Assembly (NCBI GenBank): GCA_902774815.1
Contig: CACYJV010000011.1
Coordinates: forward strand, 169,680 to 233,679
Origin: an uncultured Prevotellaceae bacterium
GTDB lineage: Bacteria; Bacteroidota; Bacteroidia; Bacteroidales; Bacteroidaceae
Length of the DNA: 64,000 nt
Direction of reading: 5' to 3'
The notes beneath the pieces are model-generated. The model saw only the letters and a list, made by a program, of their open reading frames with translations, made no database searches and had not been told where the DNA came from. Positions 27,678 to 35,759 of the stretch are shown here, in pieces (positions within the stretch are counted from its first letter, which is position 1; each line of letters starts with the position of its first letter). Position numbers and translations under genes: made by a program.

Positions 27678-27723
27678 CAACGATTTATGATTATAATCTT
27701 AAATAAATAGTTTTTTTCTTATT

Positions 27724-29073
27724 ATGGCAAATTTAATTAAGTTACGCAAAGGCTTAGACATCAAGCTGGAGGGTGCTGCCAATGAGACGAAGGTAAACGT
27801 CGGGATGTGCGAGGAGTATGCCTTGCAGCCTGGGGATTTCACAGGACTCATTCCCAAAGTGGTGGTGCGCGAGGGCGATCATGTAAAAGCCGGCGAACCT
27901 TTGTTTGTCGACAAGAACTGCCCTGAAGTTCGCTTCGCATCCCCTGTGAGTGGCGAGGTGACAGCAGTAGTTCGAGGCGACAGGCGAAAGGTGCTTTGCG
28001 TGAAGGTGAAAGCCGATGCAAAGCAAGAGTATGTAGAATTTGGCACGAAGGACGTGACGAAGCTCAGCGGCAGCGAAGTCAAGCAGGCATTGCTTGAGGC
28101 AGGTCTGTTTGGCTACATCAACCAGTTGCCGTATGCCGTTGCCACCAATCCCAATGCCGAACCCAAATCCATCTTCGTGTCGGCCCTGCGCGACATGCCG
28201 CTGGCAGGCAAGTTCGACGTTGAGCTCAAAGGCAACGAAGCAGCATTCCAGACAGGATTGACAGCCCTGTCGAAGATTGCAAAGACCTATTTGGGCATCG
28301 GACTTCTCCAGGTGAGCGAGTCGTTGCACAATGCGAAGGATGTGGAAGTGAACATCTTCGATGGTCGTTGCCCTGCAGGCAATGTGGGCGTTCAGGTCAA
28401 TCATCTTGACCCTGTCAACAAGGGCGAGGTGGTCTGGACTGTAGATCCTACTGCCGTCATCTTTTTCGGCAAACTGTTCCTGACAGGACACGTCGACCTG
28501 ACTCGTACCGTTGCCATTGCAGGCAGCGAGGTGAAGGAGCCCTGCTATGCCGATGTTCTGGTGGGCACACCGCTCTGTGTATTGTTCGATGGACGTCTGG
28601 ACAAGAAGGAACACGTGCGCATCATCAACGGCAACCCACTCACAGGCCGTAAAGATTCGCTCGAAGGCTTCCTGGGAGCTCACACCAGTGAGGTGTGCGC
28701 CATTCCCGAAGGCGACGACAACGACGAGATGCTGGGCTGGATCATGCCGCGTACAAACGATTTCTCAACGAGTCGCAGCTACTTCTCGTGGCTCTTCCCG
28801 AATAAGAAGTTTAACCTTGATGCCCGTGTGAAGGGTGGCGAGCGCCACATGATCATGAGCGGCGAGTACGACAGCGTACTGCCGATGGACATCTTCGGTG
28901 AATATCTGATCAAGGCCATCCTCACGGGCGACATCGACCGTCAGGAGCAGTTGGGCATCTACGAGGTCAGTCCTGAGGACTTTGCCGTGGCTGAGTTCGT
29001 TGACTCTTCGAAACTGGAATTGCAGAAGATTGTGCGCAAGGGTCTTGATATCTTGCGCAAGGAGAATGCGTAA
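27724..29073 (+). CDS. nqrA: Na+-translocating NADH:quinone reductase subunit A
   Basis: Peripheral cytoplasmic-side subunit of Na+-NQR, involved in quinone interaction. The 449 residues begin MANLIKLRKGLDIKLEGAAN. They include the lipoyl/barrel-sandwich-like stretch PKVVVREGDHVKAGEPLFVD followed by FASPVSGEVTAVVRGDRRK, as in NqrA and RnfC relatives. Unlike RnfC there are no 4Fe-4S cysteine clusters, which fits NqrA. First gene of a six-gene operon, with 39 nt before nqrB that include a 15-bp tandem repeat. Confidence 0.95.
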   Translation: MANLIKLRKGLDIKLEGAANETKVNVGMCEEYALQPGDFTGLIPKVVVREGDHVKAGEPLFVDKNCPEVRFASPVSGEVTAVVRGDRRKVLCVKVKADAKQEYVEFGTKDVTKLSGSEVKQALLEAGLFGYINQLPYAVATNPNAEPKSIFVSALRDMPLAGKFDVELKGNEAAFQTGLTALSKIAKTYLGIGLLQVSESLHNAKDVEVNIFDGRCPAGNVGVQVNHLDPVNKGEVVWTVDPTAVIFFGKLFLTGHVDLTRTVAIAGSEVKEPCYADVLVGTPLCVLFDGRLDKKEHVRIINGNPLTGRKDSLEGFLGAHTSEVCAIPEGDDNDEMLGWIMPRTNDFSTSRSYFSWLFPNKKFNLDARVKGGERHMIMSGEYDSVLPMDIFGEYLIKAILTGDIDRQEQLGIYEVSPEDFAVAEFVDSSKLELQKIVRKGLDILRKENA

Positions 29074-29074
29074 A

Positions 29075-29104
29075 ATTCGTAAATCGTTAATTCGTAAATC
29101 GTAA
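29075..29104. repeat. Two tandem 15-bp repeats between nqrA and nqrB
   Basis: ATTCGTAAATCGTTA followed directly by ATTCGTAAATCGTAA. It occupies nearly all of the nqrA-nqrB gap, just upstream of the nqrB start. Function unknown; possibly a spacer produced by local duplication. Confidence 0.7.
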
Positions 29105-29112
29105 ATATCCTT

Positions 29113-30273
29113 ATGAACGCATTAAGAAAATATTTGAATAACGTCAAGCCCAACTTCGAGGAGGGTGGCAAGCTGCATGCCCTCAAGAGTGTGTTCGACG
29201 GATTCGAGACCTTCCTCTTCGTGCCGAACACTACGGCGAAGAGCGGTGCTCACATCCACGACGCCATCGACTCGAAGCGTATCATGTCGATGGTGGTCAT
29301 CGCCCTGATGCCTGCCATGCTCTTCGGCATGTACAACGTGGGCTATCAGAACTATTTGGCCGCAGGCACACTGGCCTCGGCATCGTTCCTTGAGGTCTTC
29401 TGCTATGGTTTCCTGGCTGTGCTGCCCAAGATTCTCGTGAGCTACATCGTAGGTCTGGGCATTGAGTTCATCTGGGCTCAGTGGAAAGGCGAGGAGATTC
29501 AGGAAGGCTATCTCGTCAGCGGTATCATCATCCCGCTCATCCTGCCTATTGGCTGTCCGCTTTGGATGCTCGCAGTGGCTTGTGCCTTTGCCGTGATCTT
29601 TGCCAAGGAAATCTTCGGCGGAACGGGCATGAACATTTTCAACGTGGCCATTGCCGCACGTATGTTCCTGTTCTTCTCCTATCCTTCGAAGATGACGGGC
29701 GACACCATCTGGGTGGCTCAGGACTCCATCTTCGGACTTGGCAACACGCTGCCCGACGGCTTCACCGCTGCCACACCGCTTGGCCAGATTGGACAGGGCA
29801 CCGACGTGACGGCATCGCTCTCCGACATGGTTCTCGGTTTTATCCCTGGTTCCATCGGTGAGACCTCCGTCATCGCCATTGCCATTGGTGCCGTCATCCT
29901 GTTGTGGATGGGCATTGCCTCGTGGAAGACCATGCTGAGTGTTTTCGTCGGTGGTGGCTTGATGGCCTGCTTGTTCGAGCAGCTTGGCATGACGCCCATC
30001 CACTGGTACGAGCACATCGTGCTGGGCGGTTTCTGTTTCGGTGCTGTTTTCATGGCTACCGACCCCGTTACCTCTGCCCGTACGGAGACAGGCAAGTACA
30101 TCTATGGATTCCTGATTGGTGCATTGGCCGTCATCATCCGCGTGATGAACCCCGGCTATCCCGAGGGCATGATGCTCGCCATCTTCTTCGGTAACATGGT
30201 GGCACCGCTCATCGACCATTGCATTGTGGCACGCAACATTTCGAAACGTATGAAGAGAGGAGGTACAAAATGA
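29113..30273 (+). CDS. nqrB: Na+-NQR subunit B (FMN-carrying membrane subunit)
   Basis: Polytopic inner-membrane subunit carrying riboflavin/FMN and forming the Na+ path. The 386 residues have many hydrophobic helices (e.g. MSMVVIALMPAMLFGMYNVG, SGIIIPLILPIGCPLWMLAV, VIAIAIGAVILLWMGIASW). DGFTAATPLGQ contains the Thr that receives covalent FMN in the family. The end overlaps nqrC by 4 nt (ATGA). Confidence 0.95.
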   Translation: MNALRKYLNNVKPNFEEGGKLHALKSVFDGFETFLFVPNTTAKSGAHIHDAIDSKRIMSMVVIALMPAMLFGMYNVGYQNYLAAGTLASASFLEVFCYGFLAVLPKILVSYIVGLGIEFIWAQWKGEEIQEGYLVSGIIIPLILPIGCPLWMLAVACAFAVIFAKEIFGGTGMNIFNVAIAARMFLFFSYPSKMTGDTIWVAQDSIFGLGNTLPDGFTAATPLGQIGQGTDVTASLSDMVLGFIPGSIGETSVIAIAIGAVILLWMGIASWKTMLSVFVGGGLMACLFEQLGMTPIHWYEHIVLGGFCFGAVFMATDPVTSARTETGKYIYGFLIGALAVIIRVMNPGYPEGMMLAIFFGNMVAPLIDHCIVARNISKRMKRGGTK

Positions 30274-30896
30274 GCAAGCTAAATACTAATTCGAACACGT
30301 ACATTATTATATATAGTGCGGTTCTCGTTGTCATAGTGGCTTTCCTGCTTGCCTTCGTCTTCAAGGCTCTGAAGCCGATGCAGGATGCCAATGTGGCACT
30401 CGACGTGAAGAAGCAGATTCTCTATTCGCTCAACATCCGCGGACTGGACGGCCAGGAAGCTGAGGCCAAGTATGCCGAAGTGGTGAAAGAGGAACAGGAG
30501 AATGCCGATGGCCAGAAAGTCTATCAATGCGAAGTCGATGGTGAACACGTCCAGGTGGCCAGCCTGAAAGGCATGGGCCTGTGGGGCGGCATCAGCGGCT
30601 ATCTGGGCATCAAGGACGATGGCACCGTCTACGGAGCCTACTTTAACCACGAAGGCGAGACTGCCGGTCTGGGTGCTGAGATCAAAGATTCGCAGGCTTG
30701 GCAGGAGAAGTTTATCGGCAAGAAAATCTTCGATGAGAACGGCAACGTGGTGCTCTCCGTCGTCAAGAAAGTGGATGATCCTCAGACACAGGTTGACTGT
30801 GTTACAGGTGCCACGCTGACCTCCAACGGTGTTGATGCCATGTTGAAAGATGGTCTGAAGAAATTCTGGAATGAACCTAAAGTAGAGGAGGAATAA
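30270..30896 (+). CDS. nqrC: Na+-NQR subunit C (covalent FMN)
   Basis: Subunit with one N-terminal membrane helix (TYIIIYSAVLVVIVAFLLAF, about 9-28) and a periplasmic FMN-binding domain. CVTGATLTSNGVDAML is the flavinylation motif; the second Thr of TGAT(L)T is the attachment site in homologues. The 208-residue start MSKLNTNSN overlaps the nqrB stop and is preceded at 7 nt by a clear Shine-Dalgarno-like GAGGAGGT, which decides the start over an upstream in-frame ATG. Confidence 0.95.
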   Translation: MSKLNTNSNTYIIIYSAVLVVIVAFLLAFVFKALKPMQDANVALDVKKQILYSLNIRGLDGQEAEAKYAEVVKEEQENADGQKVYQCEVDGEHVQVASLKGMGLWGGISGYLGIKDDGTVYGAYFNHEGETAGLGAEIKDSQAWQEKFIGKKIFDENGNVVLSVVKKVDDPQTQVDCVTGATLTSNGVDAMLKDGLKKFWNEPKVEEE

Positions 30897-30900
30897 GACT

Positions 30901-31524
30901 ATGGCATTACTTAGCAAACAGAATAAGGAGGCTCTCACCAATCCGCTGAACCTCGACCACCCGATACTTGTCCAGGTACTGGGCATCTGCTCGGCACTTG
31001 CCGTCACCAGCCAGCTGAAGCCGGCCATCGTGATGGGCTTGGCCGTGACAGTGATAACGGCGTTCTCCAACGTCATCATCTCTACCATTCGCAACACCAT
31101 CCCTAACCGCATCCGCATTGTGGTGCAGCTGGTGGTTGTTGCCGCTCTTGTCACCATCGTTAGCCAGATTCTGAAAGCTTTCGTCTACGACGTCAGCGTG
31201 CAGCTCTCTGTCTACGTCGGTCTGATCATCACGAACTGTATCCTGATGGGACGCCTCGAGGCCTTCGCCATGCAGAACAAGCCTTGGCCTTCGTTCCTTG
31301 ATGGCATTGGCAACGGACTCGGCTACGCCATGATTCTGGTCATCGTAGGTGCCTTCCGCGAGTTCTTCGGACGCGGTTCGCTGCTGGGTTTCCAGATCAT
31401 TCCCGACGGCTGCTACGACTTCGGCTACATGAACAACGGTATGATGACGATGCCAGCCATGGCACTCATCCTCGTTGGCTGCGTTATTTGGATTCACCGT
31501 GCATACTTTTATAAGGAGAAATAA
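30901..31524 (+). CDS. nqrD: Na+-NQR subunit D
   Basis: Integral membrane subunit (207 aa, six predicted helices) that pairs with NqrE around an intramembrane Fe-S centre. Typical stretches are LNLDHPILVQVLGICSALAV (with the conserved Cys), VQLSVYVGLIITNCILMGRL (second conserved Cys) and FLDGIGNGLGYAMILVIVGA. GAGGAGG lies 9 nt before the ATG. The gap from nqrC is 4 nt. Confidence 0.96.
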   Translation: MALLSKQNKEALTNPLNLDHPILVQVLGICSALAVTSQLKPAIVMGLAVTVITAFSNVIISTIRNTIPNRIRIVVQLVVVAALVTIVSQILKAFVYDVSVQLSVYVGLIITNCILMGRLEAFAMQNKPWPSFLDGIGNGLGYAMILVIVGAFREFFGRGSLLGFQIIPDGCYDFGYMNNGMMTMPAMALILVGCVIWIHRAYFYKEK

Positions 31525-31527
31525 GTT

Positions 31528-32154
31528 ATGGAACACGCAATAAGTTTATTCTTCCGTTCGATATTTGTCGACAACATGATCTTTGCGTTCTTCCTCGGCA
31601 TGTGTTCCTACCTTGCCGTTTCGAAGACGGTGAAGACCTCGCTTGGTCTGGGCATGGCCGTGACGTTCGTGCTTTTTGTGACTGTGCCTGTCGACTATCT
31701 GTTGCAAACGAAAGTCTTGGGCGATGGCTGCCTAGTTGAGGGCGTCGACCTGAGCTACCTTTCGTTCATACTCTTCATTGCCGTCATCGCAGGCATCGTG
31801 CAGCTCGTCGAGATGGTGGTCGAGAAGTATTCGCCCTCGCTCTATGCAGCACTGGGCATCTTCCTGCCGCTCATCGCTGTGAACTGTGCCATCATGGGTG
31901 CCTCGCTGTTCATGCAGCAGCGCATCCTGCTCGACCCGAGCAACACGCAGGCCATCACTTCCGTCTGGGATGCCATGGTCTATGCCATTGGCTCCGGTCT
32001 TGGCTGGACGCTGGCCATCGTGCTGCTGGGTGCCATTCGCGAGAAGATGCAGTACTGCGACGTGCCGAAACCCCTTCAGGGACTTGGCATCACGTTCATT
32101 ACCGTCGGCCTCATGGCTATGGCCATGATGTGCTTCAGTGGTCTTAACATCTAA
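31528..32154 (+). CDS. nqrE: Na+-NQR subunit E
   Basis: Integral membrane partner of NqrD (208 aa). Opens [20 protein letters not shown], then [20 protein letters not shown] with the conserved Cys, and [20 protein letters not shown] with the second Cys. The inverted-topology pairing with NqrD is a known feature of the complex. AAGGAGA precedes the start, and the gap from nqrD is 3 nt. Confidence 0.96.
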   Translation: MEHAISLFFRSIFVDNMIFAFFLGMCSYLAVSKTVKTSLGLGMAVTFVLFVTVPVDYLLQTKVLGDGCLVEGVDLSYLSFILFIAVIAGIVQLVEMVVEKYSPSLYAALGIFLPLIAVNCAIMGASLFMQQRILLDPSNTQAITSVWDAMVYAIGSGLGWTLAIVLLGAIREKMQYCDVPKPLQGLGITFITVGLMAMAMMCFSGLNI

Positions 32155-32172
32155 AAAGAGGAGGATATAGAT

Positions 32173-33441
32173 ATGATACAATTCATTTCATACAGTATTG
32201 GAGTATTCCTCACCCTCATCCTGCTCTTGGTGGTGATTCTGCTGGTGGCAAAGAAGTATCTCTCGCCATCGGGAAACGTGAATATTGAAATCAACGGCGA
32301 CCGTACCATCAGCGTTCCGCAAGGCTCGTCGCTGATGTCGACGCTCAACGAGAACGGCGTCTTCCTGCCTTCAGCCTGCGGTGGCAAGGCCTCATGTGGC
32401 CAGTGCAAGGTGCAGGTGCTTGAGGGTGGGGGAGAGATCCTCGACTCAGAGAAGCCCCACTTCTCGCGCAAGGAAATCAAGGCTGGCTGGCGTTTGGGCT
32501 GCCAGTGCAAGGTGAAGGGCGACCTGAAGATTCATGTCGACGAGTCGATCCTCGGTGTGAAGGAGTACGAGTGCACCGTCATCTCGAACAAGAACGTCGC
32601 CACGTTCATCAAGGAGTTCAAGGTGCAGCTGCCTGCAGGTGCCCACATGGACTTCCTGCCGGGCTCATATGCTCAAATTAAGATACCTGCTTTCGACTGC
32701 ATAGACTACGATAAGGACTTTGATAAGAGCCTCATTGGCGACGAGTATCTGCCCTCATGGCAGAAGTTCGGACTCTTCCCGCTGAAGTGTAAGAACCCCG
32801 AGCCTACCATCCGTGCCTACTCAATGGCCAACTATCCTGCCGAGGGCGACGTGTTCATGCTGACGGTGCGCATTGCCACGCCGCCGTTCAAGCCCGACCG
32901 CTCTGGCTTCATGGAGGTCAACCCAGGTATCGCCTCGTCGTACATTTTCTCGCTGAAGCCTGGCGACAAGGTCATCATGAGTGGTCCTTACGGAGACTTC
33001 CATCCGCACTTCGACTCGAAGCGTGAGATGATATGGGTTGGTGGTGGTGCCGGTATGGCTCCGCTGCGCGCACAGATTATGCACATGACGAAGACACTGC
33101 ACACTACAGATCGCGAGATGCACTATTTCTATGGCGCACGTGCCCTGAACGAGGTGTTCTATCTCGACGACTTCCTGGGCTTGGAGAAGGAGTACCCCAA
33201 CTTCCATTTCCACTTGGCTCTCGACCGTCCCGATCCTGCTGCCGATGCAGCTGGCGTGAAGTACACTCCGGGCTTTGTCCATCAGGTGATGTACAACACT
33301 TACTTGAAGGACCACGAGGCCCCCGAGGATGTGGAGTACTACATGTGCGGTCCTGGTCCCATGTCGAATGCTGTCGTCCAGATGCTCGACTCGCTCGGCG
33401 TAGAGCCCGAAAGCATTATGTACGATAACTTCGGCGGATAA
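32173..33441 (+). CDS. nqrF: Na+-NQR subunit F (NADH dehydrogenase, 2Fe-2S, FAD)
   Basis: NADH entry subunit. An N-terminal membrane helix lies at about 5-26. The 2Fe-2S domain has Cys69, Cys75, Cys78 (PSACGGKASCGQCKVQV) and Cys110 (WRLGCQC), matching the Vibrio spacing. The FAD site is RAYSMANYPAEG and the NADH site GGGAGMAPLRAQI. The C-terminus CGPGPMSNAVVQML..YDNFGG is typical. The 422-aa length is normal. GAGGAGGA stands 7 nt before the ATG. Last gene of the operon, followed by a strong terminator. Confidence 0.97.
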   Translation: MIQFISYSIGVFLTLILLLVVILLVAKKYLSPSGNVNIEINGDRTISVPQGSSLMSTLNENGVFLPSACGGKASCGQCKVQVLEGGGEILDSEKPHFSRKEIKAGWRLGCQCKVKGDLKIHVDESILGVKEYECTVISNKNVATFIKEFKVQLPAGAHMDFLPGSYAQIKIPAFDCIDYDKDFDKSLIGDEYLPSWQKFGLFPLKCKNPEPTIRAYSMANYPAEGDVFMLTVRIATPPFKPDRSGFMEVNPGIASSYIFSLKPGDKVIMSGPYGDFHPHFDSKREMIWVGGGAGMAPLRAQIMHMTKTLHTTDREMHYFYGARALNEVFYLDDFLGLEKEYPNFHFHLALDRPDPAADAAGVKYTPGFVHQVMYNTYLKDHEAPEDVEYYMCGPGPMSNAVVQMLDSLGVEPESIMYDNFGG

Positions 33442-33475
33442 GCCCTACTCAGGATTCTTTCCGAACAATAGAATG

Positions 33476-33520
33476 GCAGGAACCATCGCAACTTAGTGGT
33501 GTGGTTCCTGCTTCTTTTTT
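33476..33520 (+). terminator. Intrinsic terminator of the nqr operon
   Basis: 10-bp perfect stem GCAGGAACCA (33476-33485) with TGGTTCCTGC (33502-33511), 16-nt loop, followed by TTCTTTTTT. It lies 34 nt after the nqrF stop. Confidence 0.9.
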
Positions 33521-33535
33521 ATATGTGATAGTGAT

Positions 33536-33726
33536 AAAGTGGGCAATTGGGTAAGTGGGCAATTGGGCAAGTGGACGTTTAGCTATTTTGAAACAAGGAA
33601 AGAGGACTTTACTTAGTAAAAGTTTTTTTATATTTATATGTATAAAAATACTATATATACATAATAGTTGCTCCTTCATTCCTAAAAATCAACCTCAAAA
33701 CATCTAAATGTCCACTTGCCCACTTT
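33536..33726. mobile_element. Candidate MITE-like element with long imperfect inverted repeats
   Basis: About 190 bp, AT-rich inside, bounded by inverted ends. The left end carries GGGCAAGTGGACGTTTAGCT+ATTTTGA (33565-33591); the right end, read on the minus strand, carries GGGCAAGTGGACATTTAGAT+GTTTTGA (33695-33721). These are about 27 bp with four mismatches. The outermost bases AAAGTGGGCAA occur at both sides, and on the left the GTGGGCAATTGGG unit is duplicated. There is no coding sequence inside. No target-site duplication could be confirmed. It may instead be a decayed insertion-sequence remnant or a folded RNA element. Confidence 0.45.
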
Positions 33727-33810
33727 CTGTATTTCACATCTTTTCTGGAGGTAATGTACAATTTGCTCGCTATGGTGGCAAACTGTATGTTGTAGCCTCT
33801 TTATAAAAAG

Positions 33811-34020
33811 GGCTATGCCATGACGGTTTCAAGGCAATGCTTTTGAGGTTGTAGAGCAATGCTTTTGAGGTTGTGGAACAATGAAATAGTTGTTCCAAAG
33901 CATTGCTTCGTGCACTATAAAGCAATGCTTCGTGGACTATAGGGAAAAGCTCCATAGGGCACAGAACATCACTCCATAAAAGGAAATGCTCATTAGTGCA
34001 CAAGACATTGCTCTGCACAC
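33811..34020. repeat. Array 3 of degenerate 22-bp repeats
   Basis: Seven in-register 22-bp units cover 33811-33964, e.g. GGCAATGCTTTTGAGGTTGT+AG, AGCAATGCTTTTGAGGTTGT+GG, AGCAATGCTTCGTGGACTAT+AG. Two or three decayed units continue to about 34020 with small length changes. Same family as the arrays at 1891 and 15325, again between convergent genes (nqrF and miaA). Between the MITE-like element and this array there are about 85 bp without a recognisable feature. Confidence 0.82.
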
Positions 34021-34047
34021 GTGGTTAGGATGCTAAAAAAGATGGGC

Positions 34048-34971
34048 TTAGAGGGATTGTTGGGAATCAAGTTGCTCGTGTATGAAGCTGATGATTTCGT
34101 CTTCCTGAAGGGGATGAAACCACGCAATCTGGTCGTCGCGCTTGAACCATGTGAGCTGCTTGCGCATGTAGCGCCGCGTGTTGCCTTTGATGCGCTCTAC
34201 GGCCTCCTGAAGCGTCCATACACCATCCAGGTAGGCAAACAACTCTTTGAATCCAACGGTGTTCAGGGCGTTCATGTGGCGCAGGGGATAGACGTGTCTG
34301 GCTTCGTCGAGCAGGCCATCTGCTATCATCTGGTCGACGCGCAGATTGATGCGATTGTAGAGTTCCTCACGTGGTCGGTTCAGTCCAATCTTGATGATGC
34401 GGAAGGGCCGCTCTTTCTTTGTGTTTGTCCGAAAAGATGTATAGGTGCGCCCCGTCATGTGGCAAATCTCCAATGCGTGGACCACTCTTCGGGGGTTCTG
34501 TCGGTCAACGATTTCATAGTGTTCGGGGTCAAGTGTGCGCAGTTCTTCTACGAGTGCCGGCAGTCCTTCGTCGGCCAGGCGCTGCTTCATCCAGTCGCGT
34601 GTCTGGTCGTCCACCGTCGGTATGTCGTCAATGCCATTGCAGACGGCGTCAATATACATCATCGAGCCACCCGTCAGCAGTGCCATTTCAAGCCCTTCAC
34701 CCTCGGGTTGTGGCTTGAAAAGACGCAGAACGTCCTGCTCATAGGCCGAGGCACTATAGTAGTCGGTCAGCTGGTGAGTGCCCACGAAGTAGTGCTTGAC
34801 GCGTGCAAGCTGTTCCGCTGTAGGTGCAGCCGTGCCAATGGGTATTTCACGGAATATCTGGCGCGAGTCGGCATTGATGATGGGCATACGAAAAGTGTCG
34901 GCAAGACGAATGCTGAGATCCGTCTTACCGACACCAGTCGGTCCCAAAAGAACTACGAGCGTCTTGCTCAT
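34048..34971 (-). CDS. miaA: tRNA dimethylallyltransferase
   Basis: Adds the dimethylallyl group to A37 of tRNAs reading UNN codons. The 307 residues have the P-loop [16 protein letters not shown] near the N-terminus, [19 protein letters not shown] (substrate Asp and PPi region), RRVVHALEI, and the C-terminal [13 protein letters not shown]. The ATG at 34971 overlaps the lpxA stop (TGATG); a GTG one codon earlier is the alternative. Last gene of the lpx unit. Confidence 0.95.
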   Translation of the reverse strand: MSKTLVVLLGPTGVGKTDLSIRLADTFRMPIINADSRQIFREIPIGTAAPTAEQLARVKHYFVGTHQLTDYYSASAYEQDVLRLFKPQPEGEGLEMALLTGGSMMYIDAVCNGIDDIPTVDDQTRDWMKQRLADEGLPALVEELRTLDPEHYEIVDRQNPRRVVHALEICHMTGRTYTSFRTNTKKERPFRIIKIGLNRPREELYNRINLRVDQMIADGLLDEARHVYPLRHMNALNTVGFKELFAYLDGVWTLQEAVERIKGNTRRYMRKQLTWFKRDDQIAWFHPLQEDEIISFIHEQLDSQQSL

Positions 34972-35744
34972 CACTTGATGATGCCTCGTTGTGAGTTCTC
35001 CACAAAGTCGACAATGTACTTAATCTCGGGAGTCATCGGCAGCACCTCCTTGATTTGCCTGATGGCGTCGGCGCGTGTGTTACCACCCTGATAGATGATG
35101 CGATAGGCCTCGTGGATGTTCTGAATGGTCTCGGCCGAGAATCCTCTGCGACGAAGTCCTATGAGGTTGATGCCTGCATAGCGGATGGGCTCCTTGCCTG
35201 CAATGATGTAGGGAGGAATGTCCTGCGAGAAGCGGCTTCCGCCCTGTATCATCACGTAGGAACCAATGTGGCAGAACTGATGGCAGAGCACTACAGCCGA
35301 GATGATGGCGAAGTCGTCGACAACCACTTCGCCGGCAAACTTCGTCGAGTTGCCGATGATGCAGCCATTGCCCACAACGCAGTCGTGAGCTATGTGCATG
35401 TTCTCCATCAGCAGGTTGTTGTTGCCTACGACAGTGGTACCCTTTGAGGCCGTTCCACGCGAAATGGTGACGTTCTCGCGAATGGAGTTGTTGTTGCCGA
35501 TGATGCAGGTCGTCACCTCGCCCTTGAACTTCAGGTCTTGCGGCTTTGTCGACAGGCTGGCACCGGGCATCACCTCGTTGCCGTTGCCTATGCGTGCGCC
35601 CTGGTTGATGGTCACGCCGTTCTGGAACACGTTGTTGTCGCCAATCACTACGTCGCGGTCGATGTAGCAGAAAGGACCTATCACGTTGTTGTCGCCGAGC
35701 TGAGCCTCGGGGTGTACGTATGCTAAAGGATGTATCTGATTCAT
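34971..35744 (-). CDS. lpxA: UDP-N-acetylglucosamine acyltransferase
   Basis: First step of lipid A synthesis: transfers a 3-hydroxyacyl chain from ACP to UDP-GlcNAc. The 257 residues form a left-handed beta helix of hexapeptide repeats (e.g. [39 protein letters not shown] with the catalytic His). The C-terminal helices include [17 protein letters not shown]. It is 15 nt downstream of lpxC/fabZ and translationally coupled to miaA. Confidence 0.96.
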   Translation of the reverse strand: MNQIHPLAYVHPEAQLGDNNVIGPFCYIDRDVVIGDNNVFQNGVTINQGARIGNGNEVMPGASLSTKPQDLKFKGEVTTCIIGNNNSIRENVTISRGTASKGTTVVGNNNLLMENMHIAHDCVVGNGCIIGNSTKFAGEVVVDDFAIISAVVLCHQFCHIGSYVMIQGGSRFSQDIPPYIIAGKEPIRYAGINLIGLRRRGFSAETIQNIHEAYRIIYQGGNTRADAIRQIKEVLPMTPEIKYIVDFVENSQRGIIK

Positions 35745-35759
35745 AGTTGGCGCGTCAAG

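Noticed and set aside
29122-30219. 365-codon minus-strand frame opposite nqrB
   Set aside because: His/Asp/Glu-rich translation produced by the complement of hydrophobic codons; a shadow.
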